This document shows, piece after piece, positions 1 through 8,082 of a DNA stretch of 64,000 bases (its first letter is position 1; every line of letters begins with the position of its first letter). The notes beneath the pieces are model-generated. The model searched no databases. It was not told the origin of the DNA and worked only from the letters and a program-made list of their open reading frames with translations. Origin of the DNA: DASXVX01 sp036504075 (GTDB taxonomy: Bacteria; Bacillota; Sulfobacillia; Symbiobacteriales; Symbiobacteriaceae); the NCBI GenBank assembly GCA_036504075.1, contig DASXVX010000089.1:1-64000 (forward strand), written 5' to 3'. A program made the position numbers and the translations under genes.

Positions 1-142
1 GTTCATTTACCTGGACCAGGCCCGGAAGATGAGTCAAGTACCGGCTGCTCGGCAGATGCTGGCAAGTGCATGTTCAGTCTTTGGTGAGCGCCCGGCGGTT
101 TAGCTGTCTACGGGAGCACCCGTTCTCACGAACAGAGCCAAG

Positions 143-470
143 AAAAATAAAAAAGCCTCCGTCCTGTAAACGAGGACGAAGGCTTAAAAAGCCCACGCGG
201 TGCCACCCCAGTTCGACCACCGGACAAAGCCGGTCGTCGCGCTTGAACGCAGGTACTAACATACCCTCTTACCGATAACGGTGGAAGACACCGGTTCACC
301 TACTGGCCTTTCGGCGTTCGGCAAACAGCTCATGGGACCATTCGCCAGCATTCCCTGCGCCGGACCTTACACCTTGGAGCTGCTTGGACAGCTCCCGCCG
401 GCTCGCTGTAGCGCTTCATGCTGGGTACTTTCCCCACTCATCGCCTGATTGGGATTAAGTTGTAACCTAC
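143..470 (-). promoter_or_regulatory. T-box riboswitch leader, probable Trp specifier
   Basis: On the minus strand the invariant T-box core TGGCACCGCG lies at 205-196, followed by a strong intrinsic terminator: arms at 185-173 and 165-153, then a U-rich tract at 152-141. The Stem I region has the AGTA motif next to the arm CCAGCAT, which pairs with ATGCTGG about 70 bases further on. The loop strand opposite AGTA then reads CGAATGG before the lower helix (GTGGGG with TCCCAT). By analogy with the GAA-NNN layout of characterised T-boxes, the specifier would be UGG (Trp), suggesting trpS or a tryptophan gene. The controlled gene lies beyond the left edge: no minus-strand reading frame of useful length begins in bases 1-120. 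The core and terminator are clear; the specifier is inference. Confidence 0.9.
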
Positions 471-497
471 ACTAGCACGGAGACCTGAGCATGTCAA
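469..497 (-). promoter_or_regulatory. Sigma-A type promoter of the T-box transcript
   Basis: On the minus strand a perfect TTGACA (497-492) is followed after 17 bases by TAGTGT (474-469). Transcription would start just before the T-box Stem I, exactly where the leader RNA should begin, which supports both calls. Confidence 0.75.
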
Positions 498-584
498 CTG
501 CCATTTTGCAGAAAATGCTAGCTGCCGGTGGTTACCAGGGATTCTCCTGGAAGCAGGGTTGGGTCCTGCTGGCCGCGGAGTCGT

Positions 585-1871
585 TCAGTTAGCGGGTTTC
601 GCCACCGGGAACGGCGGCGCCACCGGCGTCCAGGTTTTCGCCCCGTCGGTGGTCCGCATCAGCCCGAGGGTTGTGGGGTCGCCCACCGGGCCGCCCACTG
701 CCCAGGCCACCTGGTCGGTGGTCGGGGAGAGCAGGCTGAACGTCCGGACGCCCGCCGGGGCATACCGGTCCCAGGTCACGCCGCCGTCCAGGGTGACGCC
801 GATGCCGCCGACGCCGCTGCCCGCACCCGCCTCCACCAGCATCCAGCCCCGGTTCGGGCCGACGAAGGTCACACCCCGGGGGAAACCGACCATCCCCTGG
901 TCCGTGTGTTTGGTCTCTTTCCACTTGAGATCCGTCCAGGTCTTGCCGCCGTCGTCGGTCCGGTAGAGCGGCCCCGCACAGCCGCCCATCGAGCAGAAAG
1001 CCGTGTCGGCGGTGGGATAGAGCCAGCCCCGGTTGGCGTCGACAAAGTCGATCGTCCCCGCCCGGTGGCGGCGTCCGGCCGGCAGATCGAAAACGCGGTT
1101 CCAGGTAGTCCCGCTGTCGGTGGTGGCAAAGACGGCGTACTTGCAGGCATCGCCGGCCCCGTTCGTCTGGCAGGCCCGGCCGATGGCCCAGCCCCGCTGC
1201 CGGTCCACGAACGAGACGCCGTCCGGCAAATAGCCCTCGCCCAGTTCGCCCGCCGGATTCCAGGTCTTCCCGCCGTCGAACGTCAGGAGCAAAAAGCGCT
1301 CGCTTGCGCCCACATAGAGGGCGTAGCCCTCGTTGGCATTTAGCATTTTCAGCAGCGGCGGGTTGTCGCCGATGCCGCCCGGCAGGTCGGCCGACCAGCG
1401 GGCGGCCCAGGTCGCCGCGCTGTCCGTGGTGGCGGCTATGTATAGCTGGCAGTTCCCGCCCTTCGTCTGGCAGGCGTAGGTCGTACCCATCGCCAGGCCG
1501 TGGGTCTCGTCCGTGAACACGAGGCGGCTCACGGTCAGCTTCGGTGCGACCGCGGCAGACCAGGTCTTCCCCCCGTCGGCGGTCCGCCAGAGCCCGGACT
1601 CGGCGCCGGCGAGGCCCGCGGCCCCGTAGGTGCCGCCAAGCGCAGCCACCCAGCCCTTCTGGTCGTCACGAAAGTCCAGGGCGGTGTAGCTCCAGGGCAA
1701 CACCCCGGCCTTTGCCGGGTCCGGCTTCGCCGGAGCGGGCGCGACTTCCTGGGTGCGGTGGGGCACGGTGTCGTCTTTCTTGAGCAGAGCAGGCGTCCGG
1801 CTACAGGCAGAGCCCAGTCCAAGCGTGAAGGCGAGCAGGAAGGCCAGGCCGGCAGATGCGCGCAACGTCAA
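585..1871 (-). CDS. YCF48/BNR-repeat-like lipoprotein
   Basis: Predicted lipoprotein of 428 residues. The N-terminus is hydrophobic and ends in a lipobox (LGSAC), so it should be lipid-anchored outside the membrane. The rest carries repeated motifs of the form D-G-G-x-T-W (for example DGGKTW, DSGTTW, DGGVTW) separated by about 45-60 residues, the signature of BNR/YCF48-type beta-propellers. No enzymatic residues are recognised and the substrate is unknown. Translation starts at TTG; a second TTG two codons downstream is better spaced from the AGGTGA ribosome site. It follows the MFS gene by about 24 bases and is probably co-transcribed with it. Confidence 0.8.
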   Translation of the reverse strand: MTLRASAGLAFLLAFTLGLGSACSRTPALLKKDDTVPHRTQEVAPAPAKPDPAKAGVLPWSYTALDFRDDQKGWVAALGGTYGAAGLAGAESGLWRTADGGKTWSAAVAPKLTVSRLVFTDETHGLAMGTTYACQTKGGNCQLYIAATTDSAATWAARWSADLPGGIGDNPPLLKMLNANEGYALYVGASERFLLLTFDGGKTWNPAGELGEGYLPDGVSFVDRQRGWAIGRACQTNGAGDACKYAVFATTDSGTTWNRVFDLPAGRRHRAGTIDFVDANRGWLYPTADTAFCSMGGCAGPLYRTDDGGKTWTDLKWKETKHTDQGMVGFPRGVTFVGPNRGWMLVEAGAGSGVGGIGVTLDGGVTWDRYAPAGVRTFSLLSPTTDQVAWAVGGPVGDPTTLGLMRTTDGAKTWTPVAPPFPVAKPAN

Positions 1872-1894
1872 TCACCTCAAACATTCGACGAGGG

Positions 1895-3151
1895 TCAGCC
1901 CCCGGCGGTTTCGACATGCCGGGTCGCGGCTGCATACACAGAAAAAGCCAAAAACGGAATGCTCAACGTCGCAGTCATGACCAGCAGCACCATCCGGAAG
2001 CTGGTGTGGTCGAACAGCAGGCCCCCCAGCAGCGGACCCAGCATGCGCCCGCCGGACATGCCGGCACCCACGAACCCTTGCAGGAACCCCCGGCGGGAAG
2101 GTGGCGACACCTGCGCCACCGCCGCCGGAATGACCGGCAGAAGCAGCATCTCCCCGAACGTCAGCAGCACCATGCCCACGACGTAGATCGGATATCGATC
2201 GGCCGTGAACAGCACGGAAAACGCCGCGGCGTAGAGCAGAATCCCCAGCCGTAGCTGGTTGGCAAACGTGCCGGCCAGCCGCACCACCCGGGAGGAGAGC
2301 GGCTGACCGAGGACGATCAGCGCACCGTTCAGCGTCCAGAGCAGGCCATAGAGCCTTGTGGGGGTGCCCGAGGCGGTCATGTGGACGGCGATCGCACCCT
2401 GCCACTGCACGTAAACGATCCAGCTGACCATCATCCCCAGGAGAAGCGCCAGGATCGGCACCCAGGGAATTGGCGCGGCCTCCGGCTCTCGTGCTCCGGC
2501 CAATTCCGGCCCCACCGGCCGGTCCGGCCTTGCGGCCGGTCCGGTCGGGTCGTGAATGGCGAACGACGCGTAGATTCCGTACACGACGAACAGCAAGGAC
2601 GCTGCCAGAAAGGCGAACTTGAACGAGGCCCCCGCCACCACGCCGCCGACGGCGGTGCCTACGGCCACGCCGAGGTTATTCGCCACGTACAGAAAGTTGT
2701 AGCCCTTTCGGCCGCCTTCCGGCCAGGCCCGGGCGACCATGGCCTGCAAGGCGGGCACCGGCACCGTCACGGCGAAGCCGTACAGGAGCATCACCGCCAC
2801 ATAGAGCGTCCAGTTGCTGAAAAGGCCCGGCAGACAGATCAGCGCTGCAGAGCTAAAAACGCCCGCCAGCAGCACCGGGCGGGCCCCGATCCGATCGTAT
2901 AAGACGCCGCCGGCAAACTGTCCCAGCACCGCCCCGCCGGCGTGCAGCAGGAGCACGTTGCCGGCCACGGTCAGCGGTTTGCCCAGCACGTTATGAATGT
3001 ATATCTGGTTCAGTGGCCACAAAAAGGAGGAGCCGGCGACATTTAGAAAGCTGCCCACGGCCAGCAGCCGGAGCAGCGGCGGATACGCATCAAGGGCGTT
3101 CCGAACGCGGGCGAAGCGGTTCAAGGGCGTCACTCCCATGCGCCTTGCCAT
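1895..3151 (-). CDS. Major facilitator superfamily transporter
   Basis: A 418-residue integral membrane protein with about 12 hydrophobic segments. The loop after TM2 reads GGVLYDRIGARPVLL, matching the conserved MFS loop 2-3 signature (G-x-x-x-D-R-x-G-R/A), and a central cytoplasmic linker rich in Pro, Arg and Asp separates the halves. This is the drug-exporter-like group; the substrate cannot be told from sequence. The ATG at 3151 has no clear ribosome site and lies only a few bases after the predicted transcription start, so TTG at 3124, preceded by GGGAG, may be the true start. The lipoprotein gene follows directly. Confidence 0.85.
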   Translation of the reverse strand: MARRMGVTPLNRFARVRNALDAYPPLLRLLAVGSFLNVAGSSFLWPLNQIYIHNVLGKPLTVAGNVLLLHAGGAVLGQFAGGVLYDRIGARPVLLAGVFSSAALICLPGLFSNWTLYVAVMLLYGFAVTVPVPALQAMVARAWPEGGRKGYNFLYVANNLGVAVGTAVGGVVAGASFKFAFLAASLLFVVYGIYASFAIHDPTGPAARPDRPVGPELAGAREPEAAPIPWVPILALLLGMMVSWIVYVQWQGAIAVHMTASGTPTRLYGLLWTLNGALIVLGQPLSSRVVRLAGTFANQLRLGILLYAAAFSVLFTADRYPIYVVGMVLLTFGEMLLLPVIPAAVAQVSPPSRRGFLQGFVGAGMSGGRMLGPLLGGLLFDHTSFRMVLLVMTATLSIPFLAFSVYAAATRHVETAGG

Positions 3152-3169
3152 TTGCCGGGCGCATGGTCG

Positions 3170-3175
3170 ATTATA
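3170..3175 (-). promoter_or_regulatory. Extended -10 promoter element for the MFS operon
   Basis: On the minus strand TGATATAAT gives a consensus -10 (TATAAT) with the TGn extension. No good -35 hexamer lies 16-18 bases upstream, where the terminator of the preceding operon sits, so this may be an extended -10 promoter. Confidence 0.5.
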
Positions 3176-3186
3176 TCACAATGGGC

Positions 3187-3227
3187 GAAAAAAACCCCTG
3201 CCTAACAGTTAACCCTGTTAAGCAGGG
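3187..3227 (-). terminator. Intrinsic terminator of the HD-GYP operon
   Basis: On the minus strand the arms CCCCTGCTTAACAG and CTGTTAGGCAGGGG form a long hairpin followed by seven T residues. It lies downstream of the 80-residue protein gene and directly upstream of the MFS promoter. Confidence 0.9.
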
Positions 3228-3336
3228 GGAACGCTGACCGCGAATACCTCCTCTCATCACAAAGCCGACATTGGTCATTCGACCTGTATAGAGCTACTGT
3301 CGTTTTGTGATTCGGCCGGTCCTTATACCGGCCCTT

Positions 3337-3579
3337 TCAATTCTGCCGGGCAATGCTGGTTACCAGGGCGCTGGCCCGGGCGCCGCCCAGGAAGGCCTTG
3401 AGTGCCGTCTGCAGCCGGTTGGCCAGCGGTCCCAGGTCCTGACTGTCCAATTCCGCGGGCTGAAGGCCCATGGATTGGCAGTGCAAGTTCAGGATGGCCC
3501 GAGCCATCTGCTTGCCCACATAGGGACTCAACTGCACCAGGACCTGATCGTACGTGTCGCTCGACGCCATCCTTTTCAC
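3337..3579 (-). CDS. Small hypothetical protein in sensor operon
   Basis: An 80-residue soluble, mostly helical protein that I do not recognise. It is translationally coupled to the upstream HD-GYP gene: the GTG start overlaps that gene's TGA stop (GTGA). An ATG three codons later has an equally good ribosome site (AGGTG), so the product may be 77 residues. There is no signal peptide or membrane segment. The strict coupling suggests it works with the cyclic-di-GMP phosphodiesterase, perhaps as a partner or adaptor; this is inference only. Confidence 0.65.
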   Translation of the reverse strand: MKRMASSDTYDQVLVQLSPYVGKQMARAILNLHCQSMGLQPAELDSQDLGPLANRLQTALKAFLGGARASALVTSIARQN

Positions 3580-4628
3580 CTCGCCTGCTCAACCAGCGGC
3601 AGGTCAACCGCTGACTGCATGGACTCATAAATGCTGCCGAAAATCTCTTCGGTGGCCAGGAACGCTGCCACCACCTGCGGATCGAAATGGCGACCTTGCT
3701 CTTTCGTAATCAACTCTTTGGCTTCGGCATGCGTCCAGGCTTGCTTGTAGACCCGGACGGATGTGAGTGCGTCGTAAACGTCAGCCAGCGCGACGATGCG
3801 AGCCGGAAGGGGAATGTCGAACCCCTTGAATCCCCTGGGATACCCATCGCCATTAAACCGTTCATGATGATACATGGCGATGTCCGCCGCGGTGGAGAGG
3901 AACGTGGAACTCACGCCCAGGAGCTTTTGCAGTTCGCCGTCGGCGCCGGCCAGGAACTCGCCGCCGAACGTGGCGTGGGTCTTCATGAGTTCCCACTCTT
4001 CAGGATTGAGCCGGCCGGGCTTTTGCAGCACTCGCTCGGGCACGGCCACCTTGCCCACATCGTGCAGCACGGCGCACCGGGCGAGCTCGATGACCTGCGT
4101 CTCGGTGAGCGCCGCCTCGCCCTTTCCCTGTTCCGCCAGCCACCCCGCCAGGCTGAAAGTGTAAAGCCGGACTCGTTCGAGATGCCCGGCGATATCCGGG
4201 TCGTGGAACTCGGCCAGTTTTGCCAGCGTGTTAATGGTGACCAGTTGCGTCGTGTCCAACTCGTCGACTTTTTGCTGAAGCTGCTCGTCCACCGGCATCG
4301 ACTGGGGCAGGTCCCGGGCGACGCCGATGGCCCGCACCGGGCCATAATCCCGGCTGCGTACCTCCGTGATCGTGATGGAGACGAGCCGCTCGCCGCGCCG
4401 GCCTTGCAGCCGCAGGAAACCGGTCCAGTCTGCCGTTCCGAGCCAGACTTCCAGCGTCGGGCAAATCGCGAACTTGGCCAGCGGGCGGCCGATAACCGCT
4501 TCACGGGGCTGCCCGAGCCACTCACGGAATGTCGGGTTCACATCCAACAGGCGGCCGTCTGCTGCCAGTTCGAACAGCCCGTCACGACTGCTCATGAAAA
4601 GGCTACGCCAAAGATCAGTCTGGCTCAC
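3576..4628 (-). CDS. PAS-HD-GYP domain phosphodiesterase
   Basis: A 350-residue protein with an N-terminal PAS-like domain (about residues 5-105, DGRLLDVNPTF) and a C-terminal HD-GYP domain (about 130-340). The metal-binding HD pair is at 189-190 in LHDVGK, and the diagnostic GYP at about 262-264 in GDGYPRG. HD-GYP proteins hydrolyse the second messenger cyclic-di-GMP. There is no membrane segment; the upstream gene, overlapping by 4 bases (ATGA), encodes a membrane protein that could provide the sensory input. Together the two genes look like a membrane sensor split over two polypeptides. Confidence 0.93.
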   Translation of the reverse strand: MSQTDLWRSLFMSSRDGLFELAADGRLLDVNPTFREWLGQPREAVIGRPLAKFAICPTLEVWLGTADWTGFLRLQGRRGERLVSITITEVRSRDYGPVRAIGVARDLPQSMPVDEQLQQKVDELDTTQLVTINTLAKLAEFHDPDIAGHLERVRLYTFSLAGWLAEQGKGEAALTETQVIELARCAVLHDVGKVAVPERVLQKPGRLNPEEWELMKTHATFGGEFLAGADGELQKLLGVSSTFLSTAADIAMYHHERFNGDGYPRGFKGFDIPLPARIVALADVYDALTSVRVYKQAWTHAEAKELITKEQGRHFDPQVVAAFLATEEIFGSIYESMQSAVDLPLVEQAR

Positions 4629-5422
4629 CGGAGTCCCCCTCCCGCCGTGAGGTCATACGTCATGATCCGATGCTGGAGCCAGCCCCCAAGCGCCATGAAC
4701 AACCCTCCAAAAACCCATCCAAGATCGATGAACATGCCGGTGTGATATAGGTCATGGAGCGCCATAAGGGCGTAACCGGAGTCGGAGACCGCAAATAATA
4801 CGGTTCCGGAAACCATGGACCACCACGGCCAGGTGAGAGCGCCCCGCCCGAACGGCCGCATGAGGCTGGCCATGAACCAGGCACCGCCGATGCTCACCGC
4901 ATCGCCCAGGGGATAGAGCACCAGGAGGGTCTTGTTCAAACCGGTCAGCGAATCATCCCGGACATACGGCACTACCAGGAAGATACAGGCCAGGAGAGCG
5001 GCTGTTGCGCCGGCCAGCCAGGCACCCCGCCCGGCCGGAAGGGACAGCCCGCTGCGCTTGTACTCCCGGGACAGCACGACGATGCCCACCAGTTGCAGCG
5101 GATAGTAGAAAAGCCAGAAGACATCCGCAACCGACGGGAACGGGTCGCTGGCGCCCATCAGTTCCAGGGCACCGAAGAAGGCAAACCCAAGGGTATTGGC
5201 CACCAGGGAGAGCGAGAGCAGGAGCCAGCCGACCCGCACCCGATCTTCCCGGCCGAAGGCCCGGAAGGCCTGGGACACGTACCAGATGCCAATACCGTTT
5301 CCCAGAACCTGCAAGCCGTTGCCTACCAGCTTGACCGACACGTTTTGTGGAGGGAACTGGTAAAGCAGAAGGCTCACCCCGGCGATTGCCGCCAGGAGAC
5401 CCAGTTGGAACTTGACTCTCAC
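4625..5422 (-). CDS. Multi-pass membrane sensor-like protein
   Basis: A 265-residue protein with about eight hydrophobic segments and short loops. The motif DPFPSVADVFWLFYYPL resembles the P-S-x-A-D element seen in N-terminal membrane sensor regions of some histidine kinases and GGDEF proteins, but no catalytic domain follows. It ends with a 4-base overlap onto the PAS-HD-GYP gene, so it is probably a separate sensor subunit. The signal sensed is unknown. Confidence 0.7.
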   Translation of the reverse strand: MRVKFQLGLLAAIAGVSLLLYQFPPQNVSVKLVGNGLQVLGNGIGIWYVSQAFRAFGREDRVRVGWLLLSLSLVANTLGFAFFGALELMGASDPFPSVADVFWLFYYPLQLVGIVVLSREYKRSGLSLPAGRGAWLAGATAALLACIFLVVPYVRDDSLTGLNKTLLVLYPLGDAVSIGGAWFMASLMRPFGRGALTWPWWSMVSGTVLFAVSDSGYALMALHDLYHTGMFIDLGWVFGGLFMALGGWLQHRIMTYDLTAGGGLR

Positions 5423-5545
5423 AATAAAATATCCCCCCGTCGTGAGCGGCGCACAAATACTGCACCGTCCAGTTGCGCTGGGAGGATATTTCTACCAAAG
5501 ATGCCCAAATTCCTTCTCTTACCATTCATGTAAGCAAAATTCTTG

Positions 5546-6550
5546 TCAGGTAGTTCGCTGGGGTCGGAGGGAAACCTCCCCAGCCAGAACCCGGTGAAGT
5601 CCCGGGACGCCTGCACCATCCGCTGAACGGACCAGCAAAGCGCCGTCCGCGTCCACATCCTCCGCCACGCCGTCCAGGAATGGCTCACCAGTCACGGAAA
5701 AAATCCGGACGGGGCGTCCCAGGGTGACGGAGAGTCCACGCCAGCGGTCCAGCAAGGCGGGGAACCGGCCGGCCTGGAGTTCTTCGTAGGCCGCCTCAAG
5801 CCGGACGAGCACCGCCCGGGCAAGCGGCGCCCGGGGGACCGGCGCCCCGGTTTCCAGCAAAAGCGACGTAGCGCTCTCCCGGAACGCCTCGGGCATGGCC
5901 TCCCGGGGAACGTTCACGTTCAGCCCCACGCCCAGCACGACAAAGGTGACCTGCGAGAGCATTTCGGACTCCATCTCCGTGAGGATGCCACACAGCTTGC
6001 GCCCGCCGATTTGCACATCGTTGGGCCACTTGATGCCGGCGGGAAGGCCCGTGACCTCCCGGACGGCCTCCGCCACCGCTACCGCTGCGGTCAGTGTAAT
6101 CCGCGGGGCGTGATGGGGCGGCAGCGTTGGCCGCAGCACCAGGCTCATGGCCAGGGCGGTTCCTCCGGGGGTCGTCCAGGAGCGGCCCAGGCGGCCCCGA
6201 CCGGCGGTCTGCTCGTCGGTGATGACCAGGAACCCTTCCGGCGCGCCCGCCCGGGCCAGTTCCTTGGCCAGGTCATTGGTCGACGGGACGGCCTCGCGAT
6301 ATTCGATCTGGCGTCCGAACCGTTCTGTGGTAAGGCCGGGCAGGAGTTCGCCCGGAGTGACGGCGTCGGGAGCGCTTACCAGCCGGTAGCCCCGCCGCTG
6401 GTGCGCTTCCAGCACGTAACCGGAGGCCCGGAGGGACTCCATGTGCTTCCAGACCGCCGTCCGGCTGACCCCCAGCCGGCGGGAGAGTTCCGCCCCGCTG
6501 ATCCACTGGTCTTTCGCGTCTTTCAATACGGCGAGTATGGCCTCGTTCAT
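5546..6550 (-). CDS. birA: Bifunctional biotin ligase / biotin operon repressor BirA
   Basis: A 334-residue protein that biotinylates carrier proteins and, with biotinyl-5'-AMP, represses biotin genes. The N-terminus is a winged helix (AELSRRLGVSRTAVWKHMESL, split here as AELSRRLGVS then RTAVWKHMESL). The catalytic domain shows the biotinyl-AMP loop GRGRLGRSW, then KWPNDV and GVGLNVNV, and a small C-terminal beta domain. Length and order match class II BirA. The ATG at 6550 (MNEAIL) is preferred over an in-frame GTG at 6559 because AAAGG lies about 9 bases upstream of it. Confidence 0.95.
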   Translation of the reverse strand: MNEAILAVLKDAKDQWISGAELSRRLGVSRTAVWKHMESLRASGYVLEAHQRRGYRLVSAPDAVTPGELLPGLTTERFGRQIEYREAVPSTNDLAKELARAGAPEGFLVITDEQTAGRGRLGRSWTTPGGTALAMSLVLRPTLPPHHAPRITLTAAVAVAEAVREVTGLPAGIKWPNDVQIGGRKLCGILTEMESEMLSQVTFVVLGVGLNVNVPREAMPEAFRESATSLLLETGAPVPRAPLARAVLVRLEAAYEELQAGRFPALLDRWRGLSVTLGRPVRIFSVTGEPFLDGVAEDVDADGALLVRSADGAGVPGLHRVLAGEVSLRPQRTT

Positions 6551-6594
6551 GGCGGTCACCCTTTCCCGGGAACTCCCACCCAGCGTAGCATAAG

Positions 6595-6631
6595 AAGGCG
6601 GGGCAGGCTAATTCGCCTGCCCCGTCTCCTT
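6595..6631 (-). terminator. Terminator hairpin of the PspA operon
   Basis: The arms GGGGCAGGC and GCCTGCCCC overlap the stop codon of the last operon gene. The T tract after it on the minus strand is short and interrupted (CTTCTTAT), so it may be a moderate terminator before birA. Confidence 0.65.
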
Positions 6632-7138
6632 CGTCGTGAAGAAGGCCATCGCCTTCTCGATTTCCACCAGAGCCGACGTGGCCTGGTTGATGCGTTCGTT
6701 CCGGGCCGTCACTTCCCCGGCGCACTGGTCTTTCTCCTCGGCGATGGCCTGTTCAAGGAGCTTGAGCCGCTCCAGGTTCTGCTGCTGGCGGGCGGCGATG
6801 GCGGCTTGCTCGCCCCCGATGGCGGACTGGTAGAGCGTTTGCGCCCGCACAAACGAGTCCGTCAGCTCCTCCGGCTTCATGCCGGCAAACTGGAGCGTCC
6901 GGACGATGAGCTCCCGGGCCTTGTCCGCCGGAATGTCGGCGAGCGGCAGGCTGGAGAGCAGCGAGATGGCCTGACTCACCCGCTGGACGTCCGGGTCCTG
7001 GTCCAGGTCCGCCGGAGCGTCGGGCAGCACCGGGGCAGCGGCCGGAGCGGCCTCCTCGTTGTGATGACGAGGGGCTTGCTGCTCCTTCTCGTCGAATTCC
7101 ACGAAGGCGCCCAGCGCCTTCTTGAACAGATTGCTCAT
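6608..7138 (-). CDS. Hypothetical soluble protein, last gene of PspA operon
   Basis: A 176-residue protein I do not recognise. A short N-terminal segment (MSNLFKKALGAF) precedes a flexible Ala/Pro/His-rich linker, and the remainder is charged and helical, with a likely coiled coil near residues 110-165. The N-terminal helix is amphipathic and resembles the membrane-binding start of PspA-like proteins, which would suit a peripheral membrane protein. ATG at 7138 is chosen because AGGAGGG lies 7 bases upstream. It is the fifth gene in the AAA+/PspA operon. Confidence 0.7.
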   Translation of the reverse strand: MSNLFKKALGAFVEFDEKEQQAPRHHNEEAAPAAAPVLPDAPADLDQDPDVQRVSQAISLLSSLPLADIPADKARELIVRTLQFAGMKPEELTDSFVRAQTLYQSAIGGEQAAIAARQQQNLERLKLLEQAIAEEKDQCAGEVTARNERINQATSALVEIEKAMAFFTTKETGQAN

Positions 7139-7183
7139 GGCATTCCCTCCTTGCACTGGACGCCAACGTACTGGGCTCCACTA

Positions 7184-7228
7184 AAATCGGACGTTACGGG
7201 ATCGGACGTTACGGGATCGGACGTTACC
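7184..7228. repeat. Three tandem copies of a 15-base unit
   Basis: The unit ATCGGACGTTACGGG occurs three times in a row (the last copy with one inserted C) between the last two genes of the PspA operon, just after the stop region of the upstream gene. Confidence 0.85.
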
Positions 7229-8015
7229 GGGAGTGGATCCGGACAGTCTCCTGGACTTCGGACAAAGCCTCGTCCATGGCCTGCGCCTCCAACAGCATAT
7301 CCCGGAGGCCCGCCCCTTCGGGGGTGGACTCGGGGTCGAACAGTTGGCGGCGGTAGAGGTCCATGGCCGACTCGATAGCGGCCAGCCGGGCCTGGTACCG
7401 CTCCCGATCGGCCTCCTCCTTGCCGGACTGCGTGAGCACCTGGCCGTCCATGTCGATCGCCTGGGTCAGCATCCGCCGGGCCTCCAGGTCGTGGGCGGAC
7501 TCCAGCTTTCGCCGGTTCCGGGCCAGCCGCTCCTCGACCGCCCCCAGATCGAGGGGCCGGTGGCCGGCATAAACGGCCTGATAGGCCCGCACAATCCGCA
7601 GGTAAAGGAGCGCCAGTTGCATGGCCTCATCGACCACCTGGCTCTTGTCGGCATGTTCGTCGGGATGGGCCAGCCATTCGTGGTAAATGGCGTGGGCGGC
7701 GTTCAGCACGTCGCCCGCCCGGGCGGAGAGCGACCGGTGCTGGCCGGCCGGCACCACGGTCGGCAGGCCGGGCAGGACCGACCGGGCGGATTCCTGCAGC
7801 GTGCGATACCGTACTGCCAGGCCTTCGGCCACCCGGGCCCGCTCGCCGGCCGCCTTGAAGCCGTCGCTGTTCGCCAGCCGCTGGACCGCCCAGAGGTAAA
7901 TCCCCAGGGCGACCACGGCCGGGAACGGGTTCGAAAGCACGAGGGAAGCGACGAGACCCAGGCCGAGCCAGATCAGCGTACGCCATTCAAACGCAGCTGC
8001 CAGGAGTAGTTTCAT
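7224..8015 (-). CDS. Membrane-anchored protein of PspA operon, XpaC-like architecture
   Basis: A 263-residue protein with two adjacent hydrophobic segments at residues about 13-42 and then a long, highly charged helical cytoplasmic region. The layout (two N-terminal membrane segments, helical tail, beside PspA) resembles XpaC-like proteins found with TelA and PspA in stress operons, but I cannot show sequence identity. It probably anchors part of the complex to the membrane. Start ATG has GGAGATG upstream. Confidence 0.65.
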   Translation of the reverse strand: MKLLLAAAFEWRTLIWLGLGLVASLVLSNPFPAVVALGIYLWAVQRLANSDGFKAAGERARVAEGLAVRYRTLQESARSVLPGLPTVVPAGQHRSLSARAGDVLNAAHAIYHEWLAHPDEHADKSQVVDEAMQLALLYLRIVRAYQAVYAGHRPLDLGAVEERLARNRRKLESAHDLEARRMLTQAIDMDGQVLTQSGKEEADRERYQARLAAIESAMDLYRRQLFDPESTPEGAGLRDMLLEAQAMDEALSEVQETVRIHSR

Positions 8016-8082
8016 AAGCGTCGCGCATCTCCTTTGCCGGGGACAGGCGCCCCCCTTAAAAGGATATCAAAGGAACCAGGGA

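Noticed and set aside
74..262. Minus-strand frame across the T-box
   Set aside because: It lies across the antiterminator and terminator hairpin of the riboswitch and has no start signals.
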